Shown here: piece after piece, positions 1-11,495 of the stretch
Layout: every line of letters begins with the position of its first letter
How positions within the stretch are numbered: position 1 is the stretch's first letter
From: Tubiluchus corallicola
Lineage: Eukaryota > Priapulida > Priapulimorpha > Priapulimorphida > Tubiluchidae
Direction of reading: 5' to 3'
Assembly (NCBI GenBank): GCA_030141605.1
Contig: JAQGDQ010000884.1
Coordinates: 1 to 64,000, forward strand
Length of the DNA stretch: 64,000 bases
Notes under the pieces: generated by a model
Databases searched by the model: none
What the model was told of the DNA's origin: nothing
The model's input: the letters and a program-made list of their open reading frames with translations, nothing else
Position numbers and translations under genes: made by a program

Positions 1-132
1 AACAGGCTCAGTACTGTTTAACTTCAGTTACTAAACACACATGCTGACTTCTGTGTCAAGGATAAAATGTGCATCACGAAAACTTTATAAAAAAATTTCA
101 CTTTGCCGACAAGGCCTTTTCACACAAAGCAT

Positions 133-232
133 CTGTAAATGTTGCCAAGGTAAACATGGCTGCATCTGTCACTGTTGCCAAGGTAAATATGGCTGCATCT
201 GTAAATGTTGCCAGGGTAAAGATGGCTGCATT
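133..232. repeat. 33-bp tandem repeat, three copies
   Basis: Three copies of a 33-bp unit (core ggtaaacatggctgcatctg) differ by a few bases. Because 33 is a multiple of three, both strands stay open through it; on the plus strand it reads as 11-residue repeats of the type VxVAKVNMAAS. It lies left of the putative JARID2-like exon at 320-457. It could be coding, but no splice signals make that convincing. Confidence 0.75.
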
Positions 233-319
233 TGATGATGATTTGGCAACAAATGGCTGCTGCTTTTTCTTTGCGTCGAACAATATAGTGCAAAATATAA
301 CTCTGATTCACATAACTAC

Positions 320-3300
320 CTTTGCCATGCAATCAGCAACTTTGGCTGCGACCTCCGCAGACCTAGCTGGTGGAACCACAGTCATCTCTTTCTTTGGAGT
401 GGTTTCATTTTTCTCAGCTACAGAGTGCTTTGATGGCGTCTTCTTTGGTGTTAATTCCTGCCAGAACACAAGACAAAGTATTTTGAAATTAAATCTACGA
501 CACATAGGAGCTACACAGTCTTATTGCCAACACTGTAAATTAACTTATAATATTAAAGGGAAGGTCAAGCTTACCCAGAAAGTTAAGCTTATTTCAACGT
601 GAAAAATATTAGTATAATAAGTTTTTACAAAAAAAAAATTTTATTGCATGAACATTAGGTAAGCTGCAGAAGTTTGAATTAGTTTGAGCAACGTACGCTT
701 ACGAAAAGCCACGACGCGCTTACGAAAAGTCACGGCCCGCTTACGAAAAGCCACGACGCGCTTACGAAAAGCCACGGCTCGCTTACAAAAAGCCACGACG
801 CGCTTACGAAAAGCCACGGCGCGCTTACGAAAAGCCACGGCTCGCTTACGAAAAGCCACGACGCGCTTACGAAAAGCCACGGCTCGCTTACGAAAAGCCA
901 CGGCGCGCTTACGAAAAGCCACGACGCGCTTACAAAAAGCCACGACGCGCTTACGAAAAGCCACGATGCGCTTACGAAAAGCCATGATGCGCTTACGAAA
1001 AGTCACAAAGTCTCCCAGTTATGTCACGATTATCAAGTGAATGGCGGCAACCACCACGCTTGAAAATTTCTATTGAGAGGTAGTACATTTTAAATTTATG
1101 CTTTATAGGCAGTTTCTTGTATTTCTTTCTTGTATTTTTGTAAGTTTAAATGATAAAAGTAAAATAAACCCAACATACTCAGTGACTTGTTCTTGCCTTT
1201 AAGATAGATTCAGGATAGATACAAACAGATAGTAAAACTACTGAACTTGGCAGTCAATAGTATAAATCTGAGTAGGAACAGGACCCAATATATAACCTAA
1301 TTTGTAAAATATTGAAGGAGAACATAATTGTTTTTTTTGAGAGCGATTTACTTGAAAGAATTATTAGCCTTGCCTGATTGTATCCTGTTACCTTCATTAT
1401 ACAAAATGTTGCCAGTTACTGAAACAATAGCAGAACCAAAATAAAAATGAATACTAATCGAATACAGAATACCAAAAATGAATGTTGGGTCCAAAAACGG
1501 ATAAATTATAACAAGAAATGTGACTAACTGAATCCATTAATGTTCTCACCGCCTGAAAGTCAATTTGGCAGCACATAGTTAGTCTGCATTCAAATTCATT
1601 TGTACTGCTAAACTACAAATTTTATTATTATACAAAACAGCAAATTTGGTGTAATAGCTCATTTGCAATTTGGGAAACAGTTGAAATTCTTAAGGCAACA
1701 CAACAGGGACCTTTAAGTTACTAAGCAAAATCAAAACGCTATTAGATTCGGATGACGGTGACAGGATGTCAACTACTGTATCTGTAGACTGTACATTGTA
1801 CAGCGAACAAGTGACGACTTGGTTGAAAATTCGGTTGGTTGGTGATCTATGGTTAGTTAAGCAGGCTATAAGCACAGGAAATGATTCAGTTTAGTAATTT
1901 AAAGTACACAGACTGATTTAAAATTAACTGTAATGTTGCGTGACGTTAGCTATTTTTTACGGTAAGACAGTGCTGTATGTTATTACTTTATAATTTCTAT
2001 GGTACAGTTTTGTTGATAGCAAACCGAAAATTTCTGCAGCAGAAAATACAGTAGTTCGCAACCAAATAGGATACACTAATTATCGGTAAACCAAACCGAA
2101 ATTATCCATTACGCAACCCACCCAGGCGCTATTTAGAACACCTTTAGAGCACCATCTAGAGGCGCCGTAGAATCTGTTTTAGTGAAAAAATTTTGAATGC
2201 AAAGTTACTCTACTGTGATGCTACAGTGCAAAAACTAGCTAAAACTTATAACAAGGAATGAAACACAAAAGAGACGCTTCCCAGCAAAAGAATCAATGAA
2301 TAAACCTTTTCATAGTTCCGAGGATTGGTGATGATCGTGAAAAAGTCAACGGTTAAGCGTACCAGACAGCGCATTTGTGTACACCGTTTTAACGGCTAGC
2401 TAGAAGCTTAACTAGTTCATTTTTCCTTCTTCCCAAGCAAGATACTGCTAGTAAATCACTCAATGCACAGACTAATGAATATTTAAGTAAACTCCACGTA
2501 AAACAACTCAAGTTACTGAAATAATGCGGCAGACGGCTTTGTTTTACCCACACGTAACACGACGGTTGTAGCTAAAACGCATTGCTGTGGTACACATAAC
2601 CTTTGACCTACAGTAACTGTGCGTGCAAAAAACGAAACTGTGAAAAGGCTTATTCTCGCTCCTCCACTTAAAAACAAACTCAACTCAAAGTGTGTGGATG
2701 TTTTATTTCTAAACATTGTTTTTCGCTGGTAGCCAATTAGTAAGCAGTTTTTACTAATAAGTTCATTCAATAGGTTACCGATCATACATTAAGTTCTTGC
2801 TTAACGACTTTTCGTTTTAACGACGCTGAAGACTTAACACCTTTTTTCTGGTTTTTATGCCGCACATTTCACTTTCACGGAGATTTTTGCTCTGCTTAAA
2901 GCCATTTTTATTTTACCAACAACTTTCTACTTAATTTGAAACATTAAAACAGCATGTACTGCATTATTCTGTTTTAAAAACGCAATAAAACAGTACAATT
3001 ATTATTGTGTTTTTGCTTCCCGACTGCATTCAATCGCTAAATGCTGCACAACGAGCGAGATTTTAATTGCTTCCATACACCCGAGTTCAAACTTTATGCA
3101 AAAGAATTTTGCCCCACGGGAATGAAATTGTGGGTTTTACTTTGAGTCTTTAACTGCGTACGCTTCAATGTTAAACCGCTGGCTGGGTGCTGATAATAAA
3201 AATAAACAGTTTCAAGCAAACAAAGAGGTTAATCAATGGAACTATGAATAAATCTCACAAAACATTTACTTTATATCACGGGTGTGCAAATTGCGGCCCG

Positions 3301-4053
3301 CGGGCCACTTGCGGCCCGCGAAGAGATTTGTCACCCTAATGAAAGTGCGGCCATTAATTGAGTGTATCCAGCTGAAGTCTGTGCCACGATCCCAAAGATA
3401 GTGCGGGTAATTTTTTCTACTAGATCGGATGCCATTAACCCTTACAAGACGGTTGTAGCTTAATGTCACTGTACTACACAGACTGTGTGATACACATTAC
3501 TAATATGCATTGTAATGAAATTACCACTATCTGCCCTGAAAGTAGAAATATATGGCTTGTAATATAAATTTTAATAAATTCTGAAATAGTTTCTTGAGTG
3601 TAGTAGTAATGATGTACGCAGGTCGGATGCAAAAAAATCGTTATTAGGCCTTTCTGTACATGGCTCCTTGATCAAACTGCCTTGATCAACAACCAAATTC
3701 CACAGGAATTGCGGGAAAGTTCAATGTGGCCCGGCTAGTCAGATAATTTGCACACCCCTGTTTTATATGATCAAAGCAGCACTGATTTTTGTCTCTGGAA
3801 CGTTCTGCAAAAGAGTTGGCTTCGTTCAGCGACATTTCGCTGGAACAGATTAGCGTCGTTAAGTGAGGGACTTACTGTACTAACATAAAACTGGTTCACA
3901 TACGTGTAACGAAGCTTGCAACGCTTTCTTTAACTCTTTCTCCTCCTTCCACGACAAGCCGTTATTGTAGTCTAAGCTCTTCTGTATGATATTGCGCCTC
4001 GGACGATCCTTGGCTGATGGCGACGGCGTTGACGACAGAGCCGGTGACGCCAT
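320..4053 (-). CDS. JARID2: JARID2-like Polycomb cofactor, N-terminal exons (partial)
   Basis: Two minus-strand exons join in phase 0: 4053-3904 (ATG start, 50 codons, donor CAC/gtatgtg) and 457-320 (46 codons, acceptor ttctggcag, donor AAG/gtagtt). The first exon contains RPRRNIIQK, then NGLSW and EEKELKKALQASLHEL. The order and spacing match the N-terminus of vertebrate JARID2 (RPKRNIIQK, a GIPW motif, then a ubiquitin-interacting helix). JARID2 is a catalytically inactive Jumonji/ARID protein that recruits and stimulates PRC2; its N-terminal UIM binds H2AK119ub. The helix here fits the UIM consensus (acidic pair, Ala, Ser, Glu). The second exon is Lys/Pro/Thr-rich (ELTPKKTPSK) and low in complexity. 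A splice acceptor (ttttacag, exon from 4130) lies upstream of the ATG, so at least one 5' non-coding exon is expected to the right. The ARID, JmjC and zinc-finger parts would lie beyond the left edge. Exon 1 is the firm part; exon 2 is supported by phase and splice sites only. Confidence 0.72.
692..1008. repeat. 21-bp minisatellite, about 15 copies
   Basis: Head-to-tail 21-bp units of the form cttacgaaaagccacgacgcg vary mostly at cg/gc/tc positions before the cttac. The unit is a multiple of three, so long open frames run on both strands (plus RLRKATT, minus VAFRKRA). These frames are a by-product of the periodicity. The array lies in the inferred intron of the JARID2-like gene. Confidence 0.9.
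1041..2784. other. Intronic sequence, nothing recognised
   Basis: AT-rich single-copy-looking DNA inside the inferred first coding intron of the JARID2-like gene. I found no exon with paired splice sites, no RNA gene and no clear element ends. A short stretch near 2,130-2,165 (cacctttagagcaccatctagaggcgcc) is locally GC-rich but unassigned. Confidence 0.5.
2787..3877. mobile_element. pogo/Tc1-like TIR element with TA target site
   Basis: The left end after TA (2785-2786) reads CATTAAGTTCTTGCTTAACG. The right end, reverse-complemented and also preceded by TA (3878-3879), reads CAGTAAGTCCCTCACTTAAC. Both continue into AACGACGCT-type sequence, so these are diverged terminal inverted repeats with a TA duplication, as in the mariner/Tc1/pogo superfamily. 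No transposase frame is visible. A hAT-type MITE sits inside it, which makes this the older insertion. It lies next to the first coding exon of the JARID2-like gene. Confidence 0.65.
3277..3760. mobile_element. hAT-type MITE, copy 1 of 3 (484 bp)
   Basis: The element starts cacgggtgtgcaaattgcgg and ends in tttgcacacccctg, the inverted form of CAGGGGTGTGCAAA. The flanks ctttatat (3269-3276) and ttttatat (3761-3768) are a 7-of-8 match, as expected for the 8-bp duplication of hAT transposons. The interior has alternating gcggcccgcg-rich blocks and no transposase. It is homologous over its whole length to 41116-41597 and, with a deletion, to 16917-17302. Confidence 0.85.
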
Positions 4054-4130
4054 TGCTAACTGAGGTAGGTGATTATTGGCTTAAGCAACTCATGTTTGAT
4101 ATCAAGACATGGCAGTTTTGTCTCTGATTC

Positions 4131-6150
4131 CTGTAAAAACAAATCAATTCGTAAATTGTAAGCAAACAATGTTTAACTTCACATATAAGTCAGACGATCA
4201 CCAATCCATTTACTAATCAGGCCCAGTATCGTTTAATTTACATATAAGTGAGTGAATTTTCAACAAATCTCTTGCATTTTGAAGCATGAGAAACTTACTT
4301 TCCAGAAAAGATTCAGCATGTAGAAACTATTATCAAAGGATAATTAAAGGAAATTGGGATGGTATATTCTACCACATCTTGAAGTACGATAAAACGTATA
4401 CATTTTAACACCAATAATACTGCAGAAGCTCTTCTGATAAATAATATATTAAAACCTTAATTAACAATGGGCAAGCCCAACTATTAACGACATCACAAAT
4501 GAACAAAATTTCCAACAGCACGAACATTCCAAGAGAGTATTGCACGTGCTTGCAAAAGCGAAAATTGAAGTACAGTGCTACAGTAAGAGATTTGGTGTGT
4601 TGTACTAAAACTCGGCAAGTTTCAAGATAAAATCTCAAATTTTAAATTTAATGTTGTGCTCATGGGTGGGTTCTCGAATATGTGCACTGTATCACAAACA
4701 AATACCTCTGAAATGAGAGGTACTACAGCACCTGTTTTATGTGCAAACCATTTCCGAAATGCAGACGCTAGTGTCCGTCTAGCTAGAGGACAGCGAAATG
4801 CATATAACAACGAAGAACTAGTGGCGCGAATGTGAAACTGTGTTTGTGCGGTAATAATTCTTTCACATAAGTTATTCTTGAAAAAAAAGTGTGTTTCCTT
4901 TCCATATTTTAAACAGTAGATAGTTTTGAGCTGTGGTTTAAGACTAAGTCCCATTTTTCTTTAACCCTAGTACAGATGTAACCTACAATTACTTTTTAAC
5001 AATTACTGTTTCACGGCCACAGAAATTTCAAAATTTGTAAAAAGGAAATCTTACAAAATTATATTTTTATTGTGACCAAATTTAAATTTTGCTTCATTGT
5101 ACTTTGTAACAGTACTTTGTTACTACTTTAGTAAGCTACAATAAATAATGTAGCTTACAGCAGCCACGGCTGGAAAAAAGTAGCTAACAACAGCTACATC
5201 AACCTCTAGAAAAAAGTAGCTAAATACAGCTACATAACCTATGGATGCTGTAACAGAAAAATGCAGGTAATTGCAGCAGCACCACAAATACTACTATGTT
5301 ATTACCTAACAGCTTTAAAGATTATGCAATTCACACATTTTCAGGGACTGCTAGTTAGCTTATACCCGTAATACTCAAATATTATTGAAAAATATAAATC
5401 GTGCTAGTCGACAATCCATATGTGAAAACTGGTATAAATAAGAATCCGAATACATAAACGTATTAAAAATCTGCCAAGTTGTAAGTTATGCTTAACCAGT
5501 ATATTTCTAAAAACACTTTCTAAGCTGAACAAAGTAAGGTGAATTAACATAAAGGCAATTTAGTTTCCTCTCCCAATTCACAATTTTTTATTTAACAATG
5601 GACTAACTTGAATTGTAATGAGCAAAACAGACCTAGCATATAAAACAGCCTAAAAATTTAGTAAAAATAACTGAACCATTCTTTAATTAAAACCCGGGTA
5701 GTCAACTTAGTTTAATATATCAGGCAAGCCTAAAGTTGTTTTCACTTGACCTGACAAACGGAGAGCTTTTTTATTAGTAAAACTTATGTCGCATGCAGTC
5801 TTAACCACGATAAACAAATTTTCTTTCTTTGCTCTCCACCACTAAGACTTCTCTTCTTTCAGTTCTTTGATGATGTTAACAGTGCTGCCACACAGTGATC
5901 GACGTAAACGGCATAAGAAACACTGTTGAAAAAGTGCGTTTCTAGTTAGGTATTCTTATCTGTGTGTACTACAGTAATTACACACTGCGGCGCTCTATGG
6001 TGGTCACTGCAAAACAATTATACCACAATACAATAGTAATTATATTTAAATATTCTGGCGGTTCTAATATAGTTGCTAGTGTTCGAAATTTCAAAGTTAT
6101 ATTTATATTTAAGCAGTTTTAGTTTTTATTCACTCTTTCGTTTTCTTGTA
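4131..6150. other. Region upstream of the JARID2-like gene, no gene seen
   Basis: No frame with splice signals or family similarity. A short imperfect tandem motif (gtagctaa, then acagctacat) repeats at about 5,146-5,246. The 5' non-coding exon and promoter of the JARID2-like gene should lie here or to the right, but I cannot place them. Confidence 0.4.
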
Positions 6151-6185
6151 ATATAAATATCTTGCACACTAAATCTGAATTGGTG

Positions 6186-6434
<249 letters not shown>

Positions 6435-6559
6435 TCTCCAGTAGTTATAATATAACTTTTGAGGCAAATAGTTCTTCGACTGCAATTGCGACAATTTGTA
6501 CATACATTAGAATCAGATTGTCATCAACACCTAGGTGGCTCCACTGGCAGGTTTTCTCA

Positions 6560-9460
6560 CTATAATATGTAATCCAGCATCCTTGTTATTGGCATGTTCC
6601 AATTAGCACGGTGATTAAATTTCAATGAATGATGTTTATAGTGTCTATCTAATTTTGAATTAAATGAATTTACAGATGTTGCTGTTGTCACATCAAAGGG
6701 CAATCTATTCCAGAACTCTGGCATCGTAGAAGAAAAATAGTTGTATTAGCATCTTTTAACTCAAACCATGCATCATAACGTAGTAACAGTTGGGTAACCG
6801 TTGTTTTACCCTTAACAAACCCTTGTTGTTATTCACAAATATTGGTGTATCTTATGAGATGGTTCATTATATGCTTCCGCATGATTTTTTCTGTCACGTT
6901 GTCAATTGTATTTAGTAAGCTAACTTGCCTGTAGTTCGATGGTTCTGATTTGTCCCCTTTTTTATGAATGGGAGTAACCTGTGCCACCTTCCATTGTCCA
7001 GGTAACTGACAATCAGCAAAAGACCTATCCAGTAAGTATGCTATGCAAGTATAACATACAAGAATAATGCTTTAGATAAAATATAATAATTTATATTATA
7101 GTTTAATTTACATAGCTCACAGTACTAATCTAAGTAGAGTTTTGTTATTAAATTAGTAGAAGGGTGGTAGACTCGATGACCTTTTGGTCTTTTCACAACC
7201 CTGTCTCTCTTAGTAGTCACATCATTTGTTAATGCTATGTTGATTATGTTAGTGAGGCAAATTATTCTGTATTCTGTAAGCTGTATATAGGCTTAAAAAG
7301 TGCAGTTCTACATTCATTTAAAATACGTTGATGGTAAGTATCTGGAGCAGATTTGTTTCAATTAAGATTTTGCAACTCAAAAAGTACCTCTTCTTCCGTT
7401 ATGGAAACATTGTTGATATCAGGATATTGTTGCACTGTAGTTACTTCATAGTTAGAAGCGTTGGGATACTAATGAAAAAATCGTTCAAAATTTGTGCCTT
7501 CCCCTCTGAATCAGAGACAAGAATACCTTGAGAATTCTTCAGTGAATGAATTCTAGACTTCGGCTTCCGAAGCGCATTGATATACTGCCAGAATGCCTTA
7601 GGATTACTCTTGCAATTACTTGCTAAGTTACGTTCATATCTTTTTCTCGCAGCAGTTATAGGTTTTTCACCACATTACGCTTTGCAGCATGCCATTCATA
7701 AGAAAGTTTTGTTCTTTGTCTCTTCCAGTCAAAAAACAACTTTTATTTCTCCTTAATACACCTTACCTAATGGTGAATGGTCTCAATTTTTTTACCAAAT
7801 CATCTTGTACAGTAAAAACTAGATCAAGTAATGATGCCAACACGATAGCATGTTGCAAATTTCACGTGTTGAAACAACAAGTTCAATTCAAAGCATTCTA
7901 AAAACTCATTTTCAGCAGCATTATTGGAGAACACTAATTGCCAATCAATTCCTGGTAAATTAAAGTCACCCAAAATACAGATATTTGATTTGTGAGATTA
8001 ACACACATACGAAATCCGTTTAATAAGATTAACATTATCACTGATTGTTGAGGATGGACTTCTGTATATCAAGAGAATACACAAACTTTGATTCTCTTGA
8101 AGTTTAATTTTTACACAAACTGCACACTTAAAATATTTACAATGTAGTTCAAAAAGGTAAAAAGGTAAAAAGACGTATATAACCACACCATGGCCACAAA
8201 AGTTATAAATAGGTCTACTATAACCCGGGATTGTTAGCTCAGTTTTCTCTATGTAATTTTCACCAGATTTAGTGCTCACTTCTGTACTTGCAACTATATG
8301 AGCATAGGATCCTGAAATAATTTTGTAATTAATTCCTGTCTCTTGTGTAAGAATTGATCTGCATTAGTATACAAAACATTAATGTTTTCCCCAGAAAAAG
8401 TCTTAACTTTATTCCATGTGTTACAATATCTCTTCGGATGCTGTTTACTGCAACCTAATTCTATTTCTTTTTCCATTCGTAGACAACTCCTCTGGCGTAG
8501 TTGATGCTCCAGTTTTTTGACGGCTCACGTTTTTCTTTTCTTCTAAGTCCTTCATGAGTACCTTTCTTTCTTCACGCTGTTTGAATGTTAAATCTGGCCG
8601 CACAAACATATTTCCAACTTCACGATTGTCTGAATCACAAATCTGATGATATGCTTCTAAAATCCATGTTTTATCTGCATAAAACTCAACTCGGAATTTG
8701 AACATGTCATTACCTTTTTGATCTTTAGCTTTCAGACGAAATATATTGGTAACTGGCTTTACATTACTGACACCAATTTTATCCAAGAAGATATTTATCA
8801 TCTCATCCTTTATTTGTTGTAGCTCATGCTTGCTTAGATTAGAATCCACGATGGGTACATTTCCTAACACAAGCCGTGTTTTTAATTTTTCACGTTCCCG
8901 CATTTCTTGCACTTCATTTATTATTTGGGAATTCACCTTACTTTTAATGGTGTTGTCAATCGAATCTTCTAGCTCGCTCATTTTTGCAGATACACCCATC
9001 ACTTTGTCTGCACAACTATGAACATTATCAGTAATTTTATCTACTCGAGCCTTTAGTGCACGATGTTGTTCCTCTAATTTAGCAGCAGATGACAATATGG
9101 AAGAAAAGGTGGTGTTACATTTGTTACAATATCAATGAAGATTCATATTGCCTTTCATAAGTATTTTATAGGTATATGAATCCACATTCTCACATTTTAC
9201 ATGATGCCAAAAGCAACATATTTCACACTGCAAGGCCTGATCATCCCGCTATACTTCTTCACTACATGATCCACATTTACTAGACAAATCAGCACTGCGA
9301 TCGTCAAGAGGATTGTTATCCATGCTAGTTGATAACTGTTGATTACTCTAGCTACCCTTATTCAGAGATCCGGTTGCTGAACTTCTTAAATTACGCTTAG
9401 GATTGGTAACTGTATGGCTCATTATGCTCCCATAAAAATCGTTTTGACTCAAATTACAGC
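6560..9460 (-). mobile_element. Decayed CR1-like LINE with PHD-type ORF1
   Basis: Reading leftward: a PHD-like zinc finger at about 9,290-9,130 (CGSC, later CEICCFWHHVKC, then CNKC) is followed by a 216-residue coiled-coil ORF1 segment at 9095-8445. ORF1 contains LVLGNVP and FRVEFYADKTWIL. Next come endonuclease pieces: NVLYTNADQF (8,400-8,350), LLIYRSPSS (8,080-8,050) and ILGDFNLPGIDW (7,975-7,935). A pre-RT segment, AFWQYINALRKPKSRIHSL, lies near 7,590-7,540, and the first RT block, VTPIHKKGDKSEPSNYR, near 6,980-6,930. After GFVKGKTTVTQLL the frame jumps to the C-terminal FWNRLPFDVTTATSVNSF (about 6,740) and a stop at 6560-6562. The RT catalytic core is therefore deleted. Several frameshifts and stops are present. 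This is a dead copy of a jockey/CR1-type non-LTR retrotransposon. Confidence 0.85.
7035..7230 (+). mobile_element. LINE 3' UTR fragment nested in the decayed LINE
   Basis: The minus-strand LINE frame breaks between about 7,035 and 7,240. The interrupting segment contains aagggtggtagactcgatga, followed by a cct/tctt block. This resembles aagggtggctgacttgataa and its following block in the 3' UTR of the plus-strand LINE at 13,490-13,540. I infer a short, 5'-truncated insertion of that second family in the opposite orientation. The exact ends are uncertain. Confidence 0.5.
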
Positions 9461-9719
9461 CCTTTTTGTAGTTAACGACAATATTAATCACCCGCATACA
9501 AGTCATGCACTTTACATCATGAGCATAGAGTCTATCACGTAATCACTATAATAATGTGATAGTTGTTGTTATCACTTTATTTTTGCAGAAATTTATAAAA
9601 AAAATTATATAATATGGTACATATTTATATTTATAATACTATTTATAATACTATAAATTATTATAATAAATATTATAAAATATGATTAAATTTTTCATTA
9701 TATGAAAAATTAGAATTTT

Positions 9720-10640
9720 TAATTAATGTCGGAAAAACATATCCACGTGGAATCTCAGAAGCAGGATTAGAAATATTAAGAATAGGCGGAAAAGCAAATG
9801 TAGTCACTAAAATAATGTTTGGTTGTGTGGGCAGAACATACAGCCAAAAGGAAGTTGATTGGTATAACAGCATTCAAGAAGAATTTGTAAGATGGCTCTG
9901 GAAAGCAAAAGGATGCAGTGGTGCTGCTATTAGAGGTGAAGTGGGGTTTTCGTCCTTCGAAGAATGGGAAGCAAAGGCACGACTAAAATTTTTTAAAAGA
10001 ATTATATTTATGAGCGATAATCGGTTACTGAAAAAAGTGGTAATATGTGTAGTGACACACATAATTCGATCAAAATGGCTGCAAAGAATCAGACATCTTG
10101 GGATAAATTTGGGCTTCCGTTATTTGGCAATATTATGGCATTAGGGGAATTAAATGAGCTAGGGCTGAATAAAATTTATGTTAAACATTTGGGTGAAAAA
10201 GCATGTGATGTGCATATAGAGAAAGCTATAGTTGAAACGGGATTAAAAATGTGGAATGAAAAATTAAGCAAATGTTCGACAGTAGAAATATATTGAGATT
10301 GCAAAAGTTGTATATCATTTGAACCCTCGCTGAATGATACATGGGACGCAGAATTGCTAGTCAAAACCAGGGCTGGTGTATTAGAAGTATTGGGAAATCC
10401 CTTGTATGCTTGGAAAGTAGATTACCACATAGAAAAAGACTTTGTAAATGTGGTAAAGATATTGAAACTGCAGAACACATAATATTGTTGTGAATTTTAC
10501 ACACAGATGAGAAACAAGGTCCCTTGGCAAGGAGTAACTGATGAACAATGTTTGAGATGGCTGTTATTTGGAGAGGGAAAAATTTATGCAGTTTGCCTAC
10601 TGAAGGGTATAATGGTCAAAAGAAGCAGCATTGTGCATGT
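9720..10640 (+). mobile_element. C-terminal fragment of a second LINE
   Basis: A plus-strand frame reads KTYPRGISEAGLEILRIGGK, then YNSIQEEFVRWLWK and RGEVGFSSFEEWEAKARLKF. This is the type of sequence found C-terminal to the polymerase domain in non-LTR retrotransposons. After a frameshift it continues with SWDKFGLPLFGNIMALGEL and ends in RLCKCGKDIETAEHIILL, a CxC...H zinc-knuckle typical of LINE C-termini. At least two frameshifts and stops are present. No polymerase core is included. Its family appears different from the neighbouring CR1-like copies. Confidence 0.65.
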
Positions 10641-11495
10641 ATAACTTTAAAGCTGATAAGATAAAGAGTAATATATATTTTGCTGTGCGTAATGGCGGTA
10701 TAACATTTATAAACACAAATTTGTTTGGCGGTGTTGTAGCATTGGAGCAAGCATATGTGTGTGCCTTAGCGTTTTTGAGTAGAAATTAGCTAGTAGTAGT
10801 AGTACAATATACATTGCTACTCGCCCTGGTATAAAAGGGATTTAGGCACCGGACGGATGGATGGATGGCGCCACCTTGATGTAGCTGATGTATCCTGATG
10901 TACCTTGATGTATCCTTAATGTAGCAAGTACATATGGTTTTAATGAAATTATAGTGTGTCTGTTAACAACATCGAATTGATCTTTCTAAACAACTTTTGC
11001 GTCGTTTTGCAACGATGAGGATTTTTGCAACGTAATTACATACTACTTTTCGTCAAGTTTTAAATTCTAACACAGGGTAAGCGTATTAGCAATATTTCAC
11101 AATATTTTTTGTGACTGTTTGTTATATTTGTAGAACATGGTATTTGTAGTGTTTGTCTGTTAGGATGTGATAGGCTGGAGATTTGCTTTCAGTTCAGTTT
11201 GCAAGTCTCATTTACCCCCAAGCCGTCCTTATCCCCCCCCCCCTATATTTGACTGTGAGTTGAGTGAACCATTACTGTCGGGCTGAAAATAAAGTGATCT
11301 TTTAGAGGATCTCGAAGATTTCAGCATATGAAGAGTACCCGTATTGCTGTTTGCCCTAGCACATGCAGTGTCAAGCAGTGTTTAACATTTAGAACAGTAT
11401 ATTATTTGCAGTTTTACTTTTGTGATTAAAGGAACAATTCTTAAATTAGTATAATTCGAAACATTTATTTTGTACTTATGCGGTATGGCAGTATT
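10641..11495. other. Spacer between LINE copies, nothing recognised
   Basis: No coding potential was recognised. It contains a short (TAG)n run at about 10,790-10,803, a ggatggatggatgg motif near 10,855 and imperfect ttgatgta repeats at 10,875-10,920. The (TAG)n run may mark the 3' tail of the LINE fragment to its left. Confidence 0.4.

Noticed and set aside
641-1040. Arg/Lys/Ala-rich repeat proteins on both strands
   Set aside because: The 21-bp array is a multiple of three, so both strands are open by construction.
8746-9021. Plus-strand 91-codon frame
   Set aside because: Antisense shadow of the LINE ORF1 coiled-coil region.
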